Assembly (NCBI GenBank): GCA_950295325.1
Contig: OX485805.1
Coordinates: 55,764,758-55,828,757 of the forward strand
Direction of reading: 5' to 3'
DNA from: Polytrichum commune
Taxonomy: Eukaryota; Streptophyta; Polytrichopsida; Polytrichales; Polytrichaceae
DNA: 64,000 bases
Shown here: piece after piece, positions 10,198-22,925 of the stretch
Numbering within the stretch: the stretch's first letter is position 1
Layout of the letters: each line of letters starts with the position of its first letter
The notes under the pieces: model-generated
Seen by the model: the letters and a program-made list of their open reading frames with translations, nothing else
Told to the model about the DNA's origin: nothing
The model's database searches: none
Translations under genes and position numbers: made by a program

Positions 10198-13100
10198 ACC
10201 ATTAGAGCCATATAATGTCAGAACCTGAAATCTTAGCCTATAGCCCATCTTCAAGTACTACATTCTAACCTGAAATGAGGCCAACTACACACATATAAAG
10301 TGAGCATTTGAAATCTCAAAGTATAGCCGAGGCTTGAAAGTGTTAGTTTCTAAGTTGAAATGAGCCCACATAGGAACCTCCCAAGGAAGGTTTCGGTCCC
10401 GAACCCCATATACATTAGACAGCCACATAATCTGAGAACGTGAAATCTAAGCCTAGAGCCCAGCTTCAAATACTACATTCTAACTTGAAATGAGGCCAAC
10501 TACACATATATAAAGTGAACACCCAAATTCTCAAAGTAGAGCCAAGGCTTCAAAGTGTGAGATTCTAACCTGAAATGAGGCTATCTAGACTTATATAAAG
10601 TGAGCACCCGAAATCTGAACCTAGAACCGAGGCTTCATTCGTTAGCTTCTAACCTGAAATGAGGCCACTTAGGCACCTCCAAATGAAGGGTTCGGTCCCG
10701 AACCCCATATATTGGACAGCCACATAATTATGAGAACTTGAAATCTGAGCCTATAGCCCTCCTTCAAGGTGTGAGATTCTAACCTGAAATGAGGCCATGT
10801 AGACTTGTATAAAGTGAGCACCCGAAATCTGAACCTAGAACCGAGGCTTCATTCGTTAGCTTCTAACTTGAAATGAGGCCACTTAGGCACCTCCAAATGA
10901 AGGGTTCGGTCCCGAACCCCATATATTGGACAGCCACATAATTATGAGAACTTGAAATCTGAGCCTATAGCCCTCCTTCAAGGTGTGAGATTCTAACCTG
11001 AAATGAGGCCATGTAGACTTATATAAAGTGAGCACCCGAATTCTCAAAGTAGAGCCGAGGCTTGAAAGTGTTAGTTTCTAACTTGAAATGAGGCCATTTA
11101 GGGACCTCCAAAAAAGGTTTCGGTCCCGAACCCCATATATTGGATAACCACATAATATGAGAACCTGAAATCTAAGCCTAGAGCCCATCCTCAAATTCTA
11201 CATTCTAACTTGAAATATGGCCAACTACACACATATAAAGTGAGCACTTGAAATCTCAAAGTAGAGCCGAGGCTTGAAAGTGTTAGTCTCTAAATTCAAA
11301 TGAGCCCACCTAGGGACCTCCAAAAGAAGGTTTCGGTCCTGAACCCCATATATTGGACAGCCTAGGGACCGCCAAAGGAAGGTTTCGGTCCCGAACCCCA
11401 TATATTGGACAGCCTAGGGACCTCCAAATGAAGGTTTCGGTCCCGAACCCCATATATTGGACAGCCACATAATCTGAGAACATGAAATCTAAGCTTAGAG
11501 CCCATCCTCAAAGCTTCAAAGCTTAAGACTCTAACCTGAAATGAGGCCAACTAGACTTATATAAAGTGAGTACCTGTAATTTGAACCTTGACGCCAAGAT
11601 CTCAGCGTCTGACCCTCTAGACCTCAAAAGGAAGGTTTCGGTCCCGAAACCCTTATATTGGACATCCACATAAAGTGATAACATGAAATCTAAGCCTATA
11701 GGCCACTTTCAAAGAGTTAGATTCTAACCAGAAATGAGGCCAACTAAAACAACATAGAGTGAGAACCTGAAATCTTAGCATATAGCCCACCTTCAAATTC
11801 AAGATTCTAACCTGAAATGAGGCCAACAAGACATATATAAAGTGAGCACCCGAAATCTCAAAGTAGAGCCGAGGCCTCTAATTGTTAGATTCTAAGTTGA
11901 AATGAGGCCACCCAAGGACATCCAAAGGAAGGTTTCGGTCCCGAAACCCATATATTGGATTTCCACATAAAGTGATAACTTGATGTCTAAGCCTATATGC
12001 CACTTTCAAAAACTTAGATTCTAACCCGAAATGAGGCCAACTAAGACAACATAGATTGATCACCTAAAATCTGAACCTAGAGAGGAGGCCTTTAATTGTA
12101 AGATTCCAACCTGAAATGAGGCCAACTAGACATATATAAAGTGAGCACACGAATTCTCAAAGTAGAGCCGAGGCTTCAAAGTGTTAGATTCTAACCTGAA
12201 ATGAGGCCAACTAGACATATATAAAGTGAGCACCCGAAATCTCAATGTAGAGCCGAGGCTTCAAAGTGTCAGATTCTAACCTGAAATGAGGCCATCTAGA
12301 CTTATATAAAGTGAGCACCCGAAATCTCAACCTAGAACCGAGGCTTCATTCATTAGCTTCCAACCTGAAATGAGGCCACTTATGCACATCCAAATGAAGG
12401 GTTCGGTCCCGAACCCCATATATTGGATAGCCTCATAATGCGAGAACCTGAAATATGAGCCTATAGCCTTCCTTCAAGGTGTTAGATTCTAACCTGAATT
12501 GAGGCCAACTACACATATATAAAGTGAGCACCCAAAATCTCAATGTAGAGCCGAGGCTTCAAAGTGTTAGATTCTAACCTGAAATGAGGCCAACTAACAT
12601 ATATAAAGTGAGCACCCGAATTCTCAAAGTGGAGCCGAGGCTTCAAAGTGTTCGTTTCTAAGTTGAAATGAGGCCACCCAGGGACCTCCAAAGGAAGGTT
12701 TCGGTCCCGAAACCCATATATTGGACTTCCACATAAAGTGATAACCTGATGTCTAAGCCTATATGCCACTTTCAAAAACTTAGATTCTAACCCGAAATGA
12801 GGCCAACTAAGACAACATAGATTGATCACCTAAAATCTGAACCTAGAGAGGAGGCCTCAAAGTGTTAGATTCTAACCTGAAATGAGGCCAACTAGACTTA
12901 TATAAACTTAGCACCCGAAATCTCAATGTAGAGCCGAGGCTTCAAAGTGTTAGATTCTAACCTGAAATGAGGCCAACTGGACTTATATAAAGTGAGCACC
13001 CGAAATCCTAACCTAGAACCGAGGCTTCATTCGTTAGCTTCCAACCTGAAATGAGGCCACTTATTCACCTGCAAATGAAGGGTTCGGTCCCGAACCCCAT

Positions 13101-14447
13101 ATATTGGATAGCCTTATAATGCGAGAACCTGAAATATGAGCCTATAGCCTTCCTTCAAGGTGTTAGATTCTAACCTGAATTGAGGCCAACTACACATATA
13201 TGAAGTGAGCACCCGAAATCTCAATGTCGAGCCGAGGCTTCAAAGTGTAAGATTCTAACCTGAAATGAGGCCAACTAGACATATATAAAGTGAGCACCCG
13301 AATTCTCAAAGTAGAGCCGAGGCTTCAAAGTGTTAGATTCTAACCTGAAATGAGGCCAACTGGACTTATATAAAGTGAGCACCCGAAATCTCAACCTAGA
13401 ACCGAGGCTTCATTCGTTAGCTTCCAACCTGAAATGAGGCCACTTATTCACCTGCAAATGAAGGGTTCGGTCCCGAACCCCATATATTGGACAGCCTCAT
13501 AATGCGAGAACCTGAAATATGAGCCTATAGCCTTCCTTCAAGGTGTTAGATTCTAACCTGAATTGAGGCCAACTACACATATATAAAGTGAGCACCCGAA
13601 ATCTCAATGTAGAGCCGAGGCTTCAAAGTGTAAGATTCTAACCTGAAATGAGGCCAACTAGACATATATAAAGTGAGCACCCGAATTCTCAAAGTAGAGC
13701 CGAGGCTTCAAAGTGTTAGATTCTAACCTGAAATGAGGCCATTTAGGGACTTCAAAAGGAAGGTTTCGGTCCCGAAACCCATATATTGGACAGCCACATA
13801 AAGTGACTACCAGAGATCTAAGCCTATAGGCCACTTTCAAAGAGTTAGATTCTAACCTTAAACGAGGCGAACTAAATCAACATAGAGTGAGAACCTGAAA
13901 TCTTAGCCTATAGCCCACCTTCAAATTCAAGATTCTAACCTGAAATGAGGCCAACAAGACATACATAAAGTGAGCGCCCGAAATCTCAAAGTGGAGCCGA
14001 GGCTTCAAAGTGTTCGTTTCTAAGTTGAAATGAGGCCACCCAGGGACCTCCAAAGGAAGGTTTCGGTCCCGAAACCCATATATTGGACATCCACATAAAG
14101 TGATAACCTGATGTCTATGGCTATATGCCACTTTCAAAAACTTAGATTCTAACCCGAAATGAGGCCAACTAAGACAACATAGATTGATCACCTAAAATCT
14201 GAACCTAGAGAGGAGGCCTCTAATTGTAAGATTCTAACCTGAAATGAGGCCAACTAGACATATATAAAGTGAGCACCCGAATTCTCAAAGTAGAGCCGAG
14301 GCTTCAAAGTGTTAGATTCTAACCTGAAATGAGGCCACTTAGGGACCTCCAAATGAAGGGTTCGGTCCCGAACCCCATATATTCAACAACCACATAATGG
14401 GAGAACCTGAAATCTAAGCCTATAGCCCACTTTCTACGATTTAGATT
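10198..14447 (-). repeat. Long satellite-like array, minus orientation
   Basis: About 4.2 kb of the same monomers in minus orientation, organised in blocks of a few hundred bases. It includes about sixteen copies of the dyad motif (GGTTTCGGTCCCGAAACC or GGTTCGGTCCCGAACCCC), for example near 10388, 10690, 11630, 12700, 13765 and 14358. It lies just upstream of the ParB exon and probably is a first intron or promoter-distal spacer. Short open frames such as 12509-12829 and 13877-14191 are repeat translations. Confidence 0.9.
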
Positions 14448-14450
14448 TAG

Positions 14451-17390
14451 GAAAACAATCAGGGTTCGGGGAATGAAACCCTACCCTTCATTATTTACAT
14501 TCCAAACAACAAGACAAATTGAAATAATTTTCATTGGTTTAACCGGTTGACCTCTTCTGTAGAGTACTCGCCATCGGTCTCCATGTTGGCTGTGGTACTT
14601 TTGGGCCACCCCCTTTCGAGGGAGCCTAAAAGTATCACACAAGCCCTTCGGTGAAGGTGGCCTGCATTTGCAGGCGCCCAAGCCGAACCTGGATGATAGG
14701 TGTATAACGTGAGTAGTTAGATTTTTAAGGGAGATTAAATATGCGTCGTAGTACCTCCGGAGGTTAGGCCTTAGTTTTTTACTAGTGTGGCTTTAAACTC
14801 CACTAACCAATTTCATATCTAGTTCTAACCTTAACCTACAACCTATTCTACGCGCAGACGCACCAGCCTTGAAACCAAGGCAATCCTAATTTGTGAATTG
14901 GGATGGTTCTGATACATCCAACCGGGTGTGACTCATACCACCCCAACTCAACGAACGGAATAACGACAATTTGATGGACCATTCAATTCTTCCTATTTCT
15001 TTATTTAGTTCTATTTAGTTTTCTAAGCGGGGGAACTTGGCCTAAGTCCCACCCTTCACACAAATTCCTTCTTAATTACTTACTTTTGTTTGCACGTCCT
15101 AACTTACTACATTAACATATTAGGCATCACCCCTTACCTCGGGTCTCTTGCCAACAAGGATTTACGATTTATTTGGTATGTTTTGATTGTTAAATGTGTT
15201 TACACTGGATAGACCACGAAATGCAACTCAATGGGACCAGGGTGACGGGCGACCTGTAGGTTCAACCTGTTGCGCAATCTTCATAAATTGGGGCCATTAC
15301 TCCCAATCTATGGGGCCAACAACATAATAGCGGATTCGCGGGTCATTAACCCCACCTTTCCACCAACAACATTCAGAGTGGTCGTGTCGGTGATTAATCC
15401 GACTTACCACACACGAAACTTGCTAATAAATGAAGCTACTACCACAAAACATACCAAGGGCCCCGAAAACAATGGAATTGGGTACTCCCTTGGCGGTCAA
15501 GTGGTCAAGCCACTTGACCTTACGAGATAGGTGAGTGGGTTTAGAGATGCGTACCTTAGCCGTGCTCCCTCCAATCCTAAATGGAAGGCTTAAGGTTAGT
15601 TAATTTACCTCAATTTTCCTCGGTTGATTTGGGCTTGATGTAGGCCGAGCCGCTACCTCCTTCCTTGCTCCACTTTCCGAGCGTCGACCTTGCCTCCTTC
15701 TTTGTAACTAGTTTGGTAGTAAGCGTACCTTAGTTAACAATTAAAATATAAAGTGTTATTTTGCCCTGTAATTTAATCCTAAGCATAATATTTATACTTA
15801 GTGCACCAAATTATCTTTCCAATGATCTAAAAATCACTCTAATCGGATAAGAAATGCAAAAGTTATGAGGGTTGGAAGTGTGAGGTCGATTCAACCGACC
15901 CTTCCAACCCACCTATCTACCTTCTAACTTCAAGAATTCATAGCACATTCCTTACTACTTGGATCTAGGCTTTCCTTATACCATTGGAAAGCTATGAACA
16001 AGCTCTAACTAGAAAAATTATGACATCAGCAGGTTAAGCTAATAGAAATTCAGCGGACTCCTTGTAACACAGCAGTCAATCAAGAAGGCTTAAACTATGT
16101 ATCTCGCCTTCAACAATTCATATCTAATTCAAATCTTAGTCAAATCAAACGTTCTATATGACCCTGGAGAGATATTAAAAAGATGTATTTGATAAAAATA
16201 TGTGATTAGAAAGGTAAGCCGAAGTGAACCCAGCAGGTCCTCTGTAATGCAGCAGTCAACCAAAAGTTCTCAAACTATGTGTCCCATCTTGCACAATTCA
16301 TATCTAATTCAAATCATGCTCAAATCAAATGTTCTAAGCCATTTTGGAAAGCTACACAAAAGTTCTACTTGGGAAAAATATAATTTCTTGGAATTAAAAT
16401 TCCTATTGGGCTCGCAGGTCTGATCCAGCAGCCGCTACCCACAAGACCACCCAGTTTTTCTACTCCATCTTTGAAAATCCATAACTAATTGTCATCTCAA
16501 CCAAATCACAAATGGGAAACGGCTATGGATAGCTATATGAAATCTCTCTAAGAGAAAAATGATAAGTATCTTGTTCTAGCTTTTGAACTAAGCCTTCAGG
16601 GCATTGGCAGATGAGGTCTATAATGCCTCTACTCAAAACTCTACCATCCAACCTACCTCTACAAAAGAAGGAATAATTTTGTTGGTGTGTTAATAAACAC
16701 ACAACCTAACTAGGAGAGAGAGAGTAGAGGAGGTTCTCAAGCCTTTCTTCTAGACCATTGAGAATGCATGCTAAAGGATTTTTTCCTAACTACATTGAAG
16801 CAGGGCTTCGCCCAAAAACTAGAGAAAGAGAGAGAGCTACAAGGTGGAAGGAGGGGTTTTTAAACCCTCTCACAAAAGGGTTGGACCCCTCCTCCACCGG
16901 ATCCATTTTTCAAACCCTTTCCCGAAATTTTGGCTCGGGGGTTTTCCCGGTTGAGGTTGCCACCCTCTCGCCGAGGTGGCTCCGACAAAAAACCTTTAGA
17001 AATCTTTCTAATTTTTCCGCCATCGAGTTGGCAAGGGGGCAAGTGGGCAAGTAGCCCCCTTGCTCTCTTTCTTTTTTGTCTTCAAAATTCTTCACGCCGA
17101 TTTTATCTTCTTACGTAAAACACCTCCAATAGTCTTGTGTGCCTCACACTAACTAATAAACTAACACTTGCTTAGCTAGCATCTACTAACATTTGCTTAA
17201 TAACTAGCATCTACTAATATTTGCTTAGCTAGTTGTTTTTACTAGCTAGCACATTTTTTCTACTTTGCTATCTTCTAGCACTACTTAGTTTCATTTTGAC
17301 CTTCCTTCTTCTAGGCTAAATGCTAAATGAACTAATTTTTCCTAAATTCCCTATCAATTCTAACTTTTAATGCTAACATTCTAACTAAAA
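14451..17390. other. Spacer between divergent genes; no clear coding
   Basis: About 2.9 kb between the minus-strand ParB gene and the plus-strand transposase. The part 14592-17412 is present inverted and almost identical at 59117-61953. It is A/T-rich with pyrimidine tracts and a GA-repeat stretch (16715-16735), and has the look of regulatory or intron sequence. Weak candidate: a minus-strand start at 14584 (METDGEYSTEE) with a possible donor GAG|GTCAAC in phase 0, which could be exon 1 of the ParB gene. Transposase upstream exons may hide here. The open frame 15270-15530 is kept in both copies only because they are near-identical. Confidence 0.5.
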
Positions 17391-17956
17391 GTGATCCCGC
17401 AGAGTGGTGGACCACTCAAAGGGTTCACACATGTCAAGCGTGTCAAGGGGTGGACGACCATGGCTTGCCATGTCTATGATTCGGCCTACTGCCGGGTTAT
17501 GACTATTGCAGTTTGTGATATGCAGTCTGAGGATGTCGCGGCGCAGAGCCTTCTTTGACATGGGCTCAATGAAGTTATGCTCAAACATGGCATTGCTAAA
17601 GTTAACTTCAAAGGGTTCATGGCGGACAATGCACAAGCCAATTGGAATGCAGTTAGGATTATCTATGGCAACGGTGATCCCAAGGTTCCTATGGAGTCTC
17701 GCGAGAGGACATGTCTATTGCATTGGACAATGTCTATGGAGCGCCACACCGCCACCCATATCAAGCCCGACCTCCAACAGCAACACAAGTTGTTATGCAA
17801 GCAGTACAAGGATGCCAAGACTCCCGAGCAGTCCGAGTCCCGTTATCTTGCCATCCGGGCTTGGTGGCTATCCTCTGGAGCTGCATCCGAGGAAGGAATC
17901 AAAGACCTTGATACATGGCTTGCATTCTGGCACTTTCGTTACCGTCAATGGGGTGG
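17391..17956 (+). pseudogene. MULE-like transposase, DDE part (5' piece, interrupted)
   Basis: Plus-strand frame with TTMACHVYDSAYCRVMTIAV, then FKGFMADNAQANWNAV (about 17607-17654), the Asp-containing second block of MULE-type DDE transposases, and LLHWTMSMERHTATHI, resembling the Cys/His block that follows. The start is not at an ATG: the exon probably opens after an acceptor near 17400. An in-frame TGA at 17556-17558 sits where Trp is expected (LL*HGLNEV). The frame is then cut at 17956 by an LTR retrotransposon with target duplication GGTGG, and continues at 31505. The catalytic role would be excision and insertion of this DNA transposon; this copy is dead. Confidence 0.75.
17952..17956. 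other. Target-site duplication, outer retrotransposon (left)
   Basis: GGTGG directly precedes the LTR start at 17957 and recurs at 31500-31504 directly after the LTR end at 31499. Removing one copy plus the element restores the transposase frame. Confidence 0.95.
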
Positions 17957-18931
17957 TGTCGCGCACCTCTCCATGAGGAGTGCCCGAAACACCATGGGCA
18001 CAAGGGGGACCCCGGAGTGACACCCGGGACTTGTGGCGCCGTTGGTGAGAGGGCCCAAGTGATCCTAGTGTGGGTGAGGGCCCCGGGCGTTGGGAACGCC
18101 TCCCACCCACAAAGACTAGGAGGCATGAGGGTGAGGCCATGAGTTATGCGTAGCTCATGGCGTGGTGATTCTACGATCCTCAAGATCACCTCAATCGGAG
18201 GTGTGAGCTAGGAGTTATGGCCATTTGAGTGGGGCGCTGTCCCGGGACAGCGCCCTGGTACAGCAGTGCCTGGGAGTGATTCCCGGGACTGCCAAGGTTC
18301 AAACAGGCATAACTTCCTCAAGCCTTACCCGAATGGGGCAAGCAAGGAGTCCATCGGCATCTACGTGAAGCGTAGATGAGGATGGAGTGGTTGGTTGTTA
18401 TGATCAGACATCATACAAGGAAGTTATGATGGTCTGAAGCTGCTGGGGGGGTTCTAGGCCCAGCAGCTAAGGGAAAATGTCCACTTGGCCCCAACTCTTG
18501 GTAGAGAGACAAGAGGTTGGTTGGCGGTGGGGTAGGGGCTCCGTGTAGAGTCCTAGAGGCTTATATGGGTGAGGTGGTGTGGCCTCACCCACCCGAGGCC
18601 GAACGGCACGGCCTCCATGGGCATTGGCCCATTGTGAGGCCATAGTTGCCTAGTATGGTTCGGGTTGTTGTAGTGTTGCTCCGGCAACACGATGATCAAC
18701 ATAGGATTGGACTTCCATGGATGGAAGTCCACATCAAAGAAATGGGCTACCGATTAAGGGGTGAGTCCCGAAAGCAAAGTAGGAGGGTTGGTTCCCCTTC
18801 TATGAACTATGTGGTCCGGGGTAAGAGGAGCTAACCATTAGCATGGCGGTATGCGAAGGGTTAGCGCTCGTAACCTTTGCTAGAAAGGAAAATTGGCAAG
18901 ATTATTAAGGGACCTAGCAAGGGTTGTGACA
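17957..18931 (+). mobile_element. 5' LTR of outer copy 2
   Basis: 975 bases, TGTCGCGC ... GTTGTGACA. Same length as and apparently identical to 30525-31499. Differs from the copy 3 LTR (991 bases) by scattered substitutions and by lacking a short duplication near its 3' end. Confidence 0.95.
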
Positions 18932-18933
18932 CT

Positions 18934-18945
18934 TGGTATCAGAGC
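18934..18945 (+). other. Primer-binding site, outer copy 2
   Basis: TGGTATCAGAGC two bases after the LTR end; initiator methionine tRNA type. Confidence 0.93.
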
Positions 18946-20490
18946 AGGGTTCCAACATTTGAGCTAGCACTTTGAGGTAGACATGGCTATCAAAAATGAG
19001 GGTTATGATGGTGAGCCCGGGGTTTCCAAAAGGTTGTGAGGCTCAAATTGGAACAAGGATCATGTGCAAGTGGATTTTGACCATACCATTGATTCTAATG
19101 ACAATGGTGGGCATGAGGGTGGATTCGGTGAGGAAAATGGAGGAGTGCTTTGAAAGGGCTCCCGCAAACCTCGAAAAGTATTCGGGGGCTAGAATACCGA
19201 ATGCATCCGAAAGCTTGGACGGTGGTAATGTTGGATTGAAATTCCAATCCAAATTGCTTAGAATGTGGTGAAGTTGGAATGGGTGCAAATGCGGCACTCA
19301 AGGCTTTTAGGCCTATGTCTGCGATTTAACCACCATAATGAATGGCACAACTAAGATTGACTAGTTGGCTAAGAAACACATCGTTTTAGATGGGGTTTCA
19401 AAAGCGGGTGGTGAATACCATGTTCAACTTCCCAAAGCTTCTTGAGGACGTATCGGGAATCTTTAAGATTTGAAGAACATTGAAGCCGATGGTCCCGAAA
19501 AGAAGTTGGGCGGCGCATCACCACAAAGTGGGTTTTAGCCGATATTGGTCCCAAAGAATTGGGCGAAAGTAGTTTGGCCCATTATACCAAGGCAAAACTT
19601 ACTCGTGCCGCGGACGGAATGTTGGGAGGTGAGTTGATCCTACCAAGGCAATTCATGTTCGTGCCGCGGACAAAGTGTGAAAGGTGGCTTTGTGCTACCA
19701 AGGCAAATCATGTTTGTTCCGTGGACAGACTATTAAAAATTGGTTTTGTGGCACCAAACCAATTTGTCCCGCGGAGGGAATGTTTAAAGTTGAGTTTGCG
19801 GACCAAGCCAAACCAAGTTGCCGAGGACGGAATGTTGGTCGATGGCTTTGTGGCCAAGGCTAGTAGCCTTAAGTTGAGGCCAAGTATTTTATACCTTAAG
19901 ACTCAAATGAATGGGACAAACGTCTAATGGGTTGACAAAGAGACAAGCCATGCCTTCTTGAGCCCAAAACTCACAAGGGAGTTGGGGCTTGCCGATTGAT
20001 AGAGCGGGCAAACCCACCAAGGTGCGGTTTGGAAAGGGCGAACCGCATGAGACAAAGGAGGCCGCGATGTATGTAACCTTTCAATGTGGGACATTGGATT
20101 TTTGTCAAAATTTCACTCCATGTGAAATAGATGAAATGCATGTCATTGTGAAGGCCGCCTTCTTTGAAACTCACATGATAGATGTGAGGTGCAAGCCGGT
20201 GTGCTTGCGGTGCATTATGATGTGTCATAATGGCAAAGAATTAAAGTTCAAATTAACAATGACTCCTATGGTAGGAGGACCTAAGTTCAATTTGGTCTTA
20301 ATGGACCGAATAAAAAAAAAAAAAAACATAATGGTCGTGGTTCAATTGGAGCAACTCCAAGGAACGTATGGGGAGGCTAGGAAAGATGGGCCTCCCCCAA
20401 ACAACATTGGTGTGATGTTGGTGAAATACAAGGATGTATTCACCAATGTGTTGCCAAAAAAAAAATTACCGCCAATAAGTGAAAAATAAC
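18946..20490 (+). pseudogene. gag/protease remnants, outer copy 2
   Basis: The best remaining open frame of this region in any copy is 19989-20489 (166 residues): DRAGKPTKVRFGKGEP, then VKAAFFETHMIDVRCKPVCL, MTPMVGGPKFNLVLMD and finally KYKDVFTNVLPKKKLPP. The last block is the usual lead-in to Ty3/gypsy RT, so the part before it is protease-like, although no catalytic DSG/DTG is visible. Upstream frames (18996-19271, 19559-19927) are short and unrecognised. A diverged minisatellite lies at 19600-19860. Confidence 0.68.
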
Positions 20491-20499
20491 TTTGCTCAA

Positions 20500-21430
20500 C
20501 GAGAGATTGAGCTCTTGAGGTATGTGGTGATAAATGAAGTTGGTGGACGAACATGAAGAATGTCAAGGCAATCCAAAAGGAGAATTGGCCCTTGATTCAA
20601 AAGGGCTTAGGTCATTTGTTGGCCTAGCCAATTAGTACCACAACTTCATTCGAGAGTTTTCTAAGGTTGCTAGGACCTTATTCAACTTATTGAGGAAAAT
20701 GGCTATCCCAAGAGTGGGATGAGCCTTGTCACCAAGCCTTTGGGGAGCTCAAAAACAAGTTCTCTTCGCCGCCCGTGCTTAAGTTCGCGGACTTTGACAA
20801 ACCTTTCGAGGTGCATACGGGGGCGAGTGACTTTAGCATTGGCGGATGTTGAGGCAAAATGGATGGCCATGGCATATGAGAGCATGAAGCTCGATGGTTG
20901 TCCCACCTTGTGCGACTTGTGGAAGAAATGGCTATCCCAAGAGTGGGATGATGTTTGTCACGAGTCTTTGGGGAGCTTAACACCAAGTTCTCTTCGCCGC
21001 CCGTGCTCAAGTTCGCGGAGCTTGACAAACCTTTCGAGGTGCAGACGGGGGTGAATGACTTTACCAATGGCGGATTGTTGATTTAAGATGGATGGCCATT
21101 GCATATGGGAGCATCAAGCTCGATGGTTGTCAAAGAAGACAACCAACTCATGACAAAGAACTTCTTTGCCGTAGTGCATTGCTTGAAGATGTGGCGACAT
21201 TATATGGGGTCGTACAAAGCAAAGGTCTACATGGACAATGTGTCCTAAAAGTATTTTGACATACAAGCGTAAGTGAACGCCAAGTCATTGCGGTGGCATG
21301 ATAGTTTGGCGCTTATGAAGGTGGATTTGATCCACAAACCGGACCGTGGAAATGTGGTGCCGGATGCGCGAAGTAGACCGGAAGAGTTCCAAGCAATGAG
21401 AACCATCCAAACCTTGTGGCTAATGTGTGC
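20500..21430 (+). pseudogene. RT thumb and RNase H remnants, outer copy 2
   Basis: As in copy 1, RT fingers and palm are missing. The text goes from LPP through the REIELLRYVV segment to FVGLAN. An RNase H segment is present twice in tandem (starts 20700 and 20929, period 229), followed by MWRHYMGSYKAKVYMDN and KPDRGNVVPDARSR. Multiple stops. Confidence 0.75.
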
Positions 21431-21439
21431 CGGCAAAGG

Positions 21440-21920
21440 AAACTTGTGATGCAAGATACGGGAGGGGTAAATTAACTACCCCAAAGCACAAAAGCTTTTA
21501 GGTGAGCTTCGCAAGAGCAAGGTGCTCAAAGAGGTTAAGTTGGTGGACGGATTGTTCAAGTGCAAACAAAGTCGGGTATATGTGCCACAAGGCAAGTTGA
21601 GGCTATCGGTTTTGAAGGAGGAATATGATAGTCCTATTGCCGGCCATAGAGGAGAAAGAAAAAACCGCCATAGAATGGTGTCAAAGAGGTACCATTGGCG
21701 GTGCATAAAGGAAGATATAGCCCACTTTGTGAAGGCTTGAATCAAAGTGCCAAGTGAACCGAGCCTCTTACCAAAAGCAAGGCGGTTTCTTGCAACCGTT
21801 GCCTATCCCGTTGGCGCCATGGCATGGTATGTGCATGGACTTGATCACAAGTTTGCCGGAGTCACATGGGTATGATGCCATCTTGTTGATGGTAGAGCGG
21901 TTTGCCAAGTGGGCACACAT
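21440..21920 (+). pseudogene. Integrase, 5' part, outer copy 2 (split by copy 3)
   Basis: Zinc-binding region (21522-21740) and first half of the core with MCMDLITSLPESHGYDAI. The frame is cut at ...RFAKWAH by the inserted LTR at 21921 and resumes at 28687 (TSD CACAT). Stops in the linker match those of the other copies. Confidence 0.85.
21916..21920. other. Target-site duplication, nested copy 3 (left)
   Basis: CACAT before the LTR at 21921; the second copy is at 28687-28691 directly after the LTR ending at 28686. Joining the flanks restores the integrase text 'gcacacatggtgccgat' found intact at 3979-3995. Confidence 0.96.
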
Positions 21921-22911
21921 TGTCGCGCACCTCTCCATGAGGAGTGCCCGAAACACCATGGGCACAAGGGGGACCCCGGAGTGACACCCGGGACTTGTGG
22001 CGCCGTTGGTGAGAGGGCCCAAGTGATCCTAGTGTGGGTGAGGGCCCCGGGCGTTGGGAACGCCTCCCACCCACGGAGACTAGGAGGCATGAGGGTAAGG
22101 CCATGAGCTATGCGTAGCTCATGGCGTGGTGATTCTAGAATGCTCAAGATCACCTCAAGCGGAGGTGGGAGCTAGGAGTTATGGCCATTTGAGTGGGGCG
22201 CTGTCCCGGACAGCGCCCTGGTGCAGCAGTGCCTGGGAGTGATTCCCGGGACTGCCAAAGTTCAGACAGGCATAACGTCCTCAATACTTGCCCGAATGGG
22301 GCAAGTGAGGAGTCCATCGGCATCTACGTGAAGCGTAGATGAAGATGGAGTGGTTGGTTGTTATGATCAGACATCATACAAGGAAGTTATGATGGTCTGA
22401 AGCTGCTGGGGGGTTCTAGGCCCAGCAGCTAAAGGAAAATGTCCACTTGGCCCCAACTCTTGGTAGAGAGACAAGAGGTTGGTTGACGGTGGGGTAGGGG
22501 CCCCGCGTGAAGTCCTAGAGGCTTATATGGGTGAGGTGGTGTGGCCTCACCCACCCGAGGCCGAACGGCACGGCCTCCATTGGCATTGGCCTAATGTGAG
22601 GCCATAGTTGCCTAGTATGGTTCGGGTTGTTGTAGTGTTGCTCCGGCAACGCGATGATCAACATAAGATTGGACTTCCATGGATGGAAGTCCACATCTAA
22701 GGATTGGTTACCGATTAAAGGGGTTGGTTAGCGATTAAGGGGTGAGTCCCGAAAGCAAAGTAGGAGGGTTGGTTCCCTCCTATGAACTATTGGTCCGGGG
22801 TAAGAGGAGCTATCCATTAGCATGGCGGAATGCGAATGGTTAGCGCTCGTAACCTTTGGTAGAAATGAAAATTGGCAAGATTGTCAAGGGGGGCTAGCAA
22901 GGGTTGCGACA
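21921..22911 (+). mobile_element. 5' LTR of nested copy 3
   Basis: 991 bases, TGTCGCGC ... GTTGCGACA. Matches 27696-28686 base for base where compared. Confidence 0.95.
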
Positions 22912-22913
22912 CT

Positions 22914-22925
22914 TGGTATCAGAGC
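22914..22925 (+). other. Primer-binding site, nested copy 3
   Basis: TGGTATCAGAGC two bases after the LTR end. Confidence 0.93.

Noticed and set aside
12509-14191. ORFs in the satellite arrays (e.g. 12509-12829, 13877-14191, 4916-5295, 57953-58332)
   Set aside because: They translate the repeat monomer (LESKFLKVAYRLRHQV and the like) and recur with it; not genes.
10198-14447. CRISPR array
   Set aside because: Repeats are regularly spaced but the whole unit repeats with no unique spacers. Eukaryotic context; it is a tandem satellite.
15270-15530. 86-codon ORF, intact in both 14.6-17.4 kb and its inverted copy
   Set aside because: The two copies are almost identical throughout, so conservation is uninformative. 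Composition and neighbours do not look coding.
16758-17118. Overlapping ORFs on both strands (also mirrored at 59429-59789)
   Set aside because: Mutually antisense frames over the same bases in both copies; no motif, no splice context.
17577-18020. 147-codon ORF as a complete small gene
   Set aside because: Its last ~20 codons are LTR sequence; it is the interrupted transposase.
18646-18834. ORFs within LTRs (17868-18189, 21862-22153, 27412-27928, 30241-30757)
   Set aside because: The same frames appear in every LTR copy on both strands; no coding signal.
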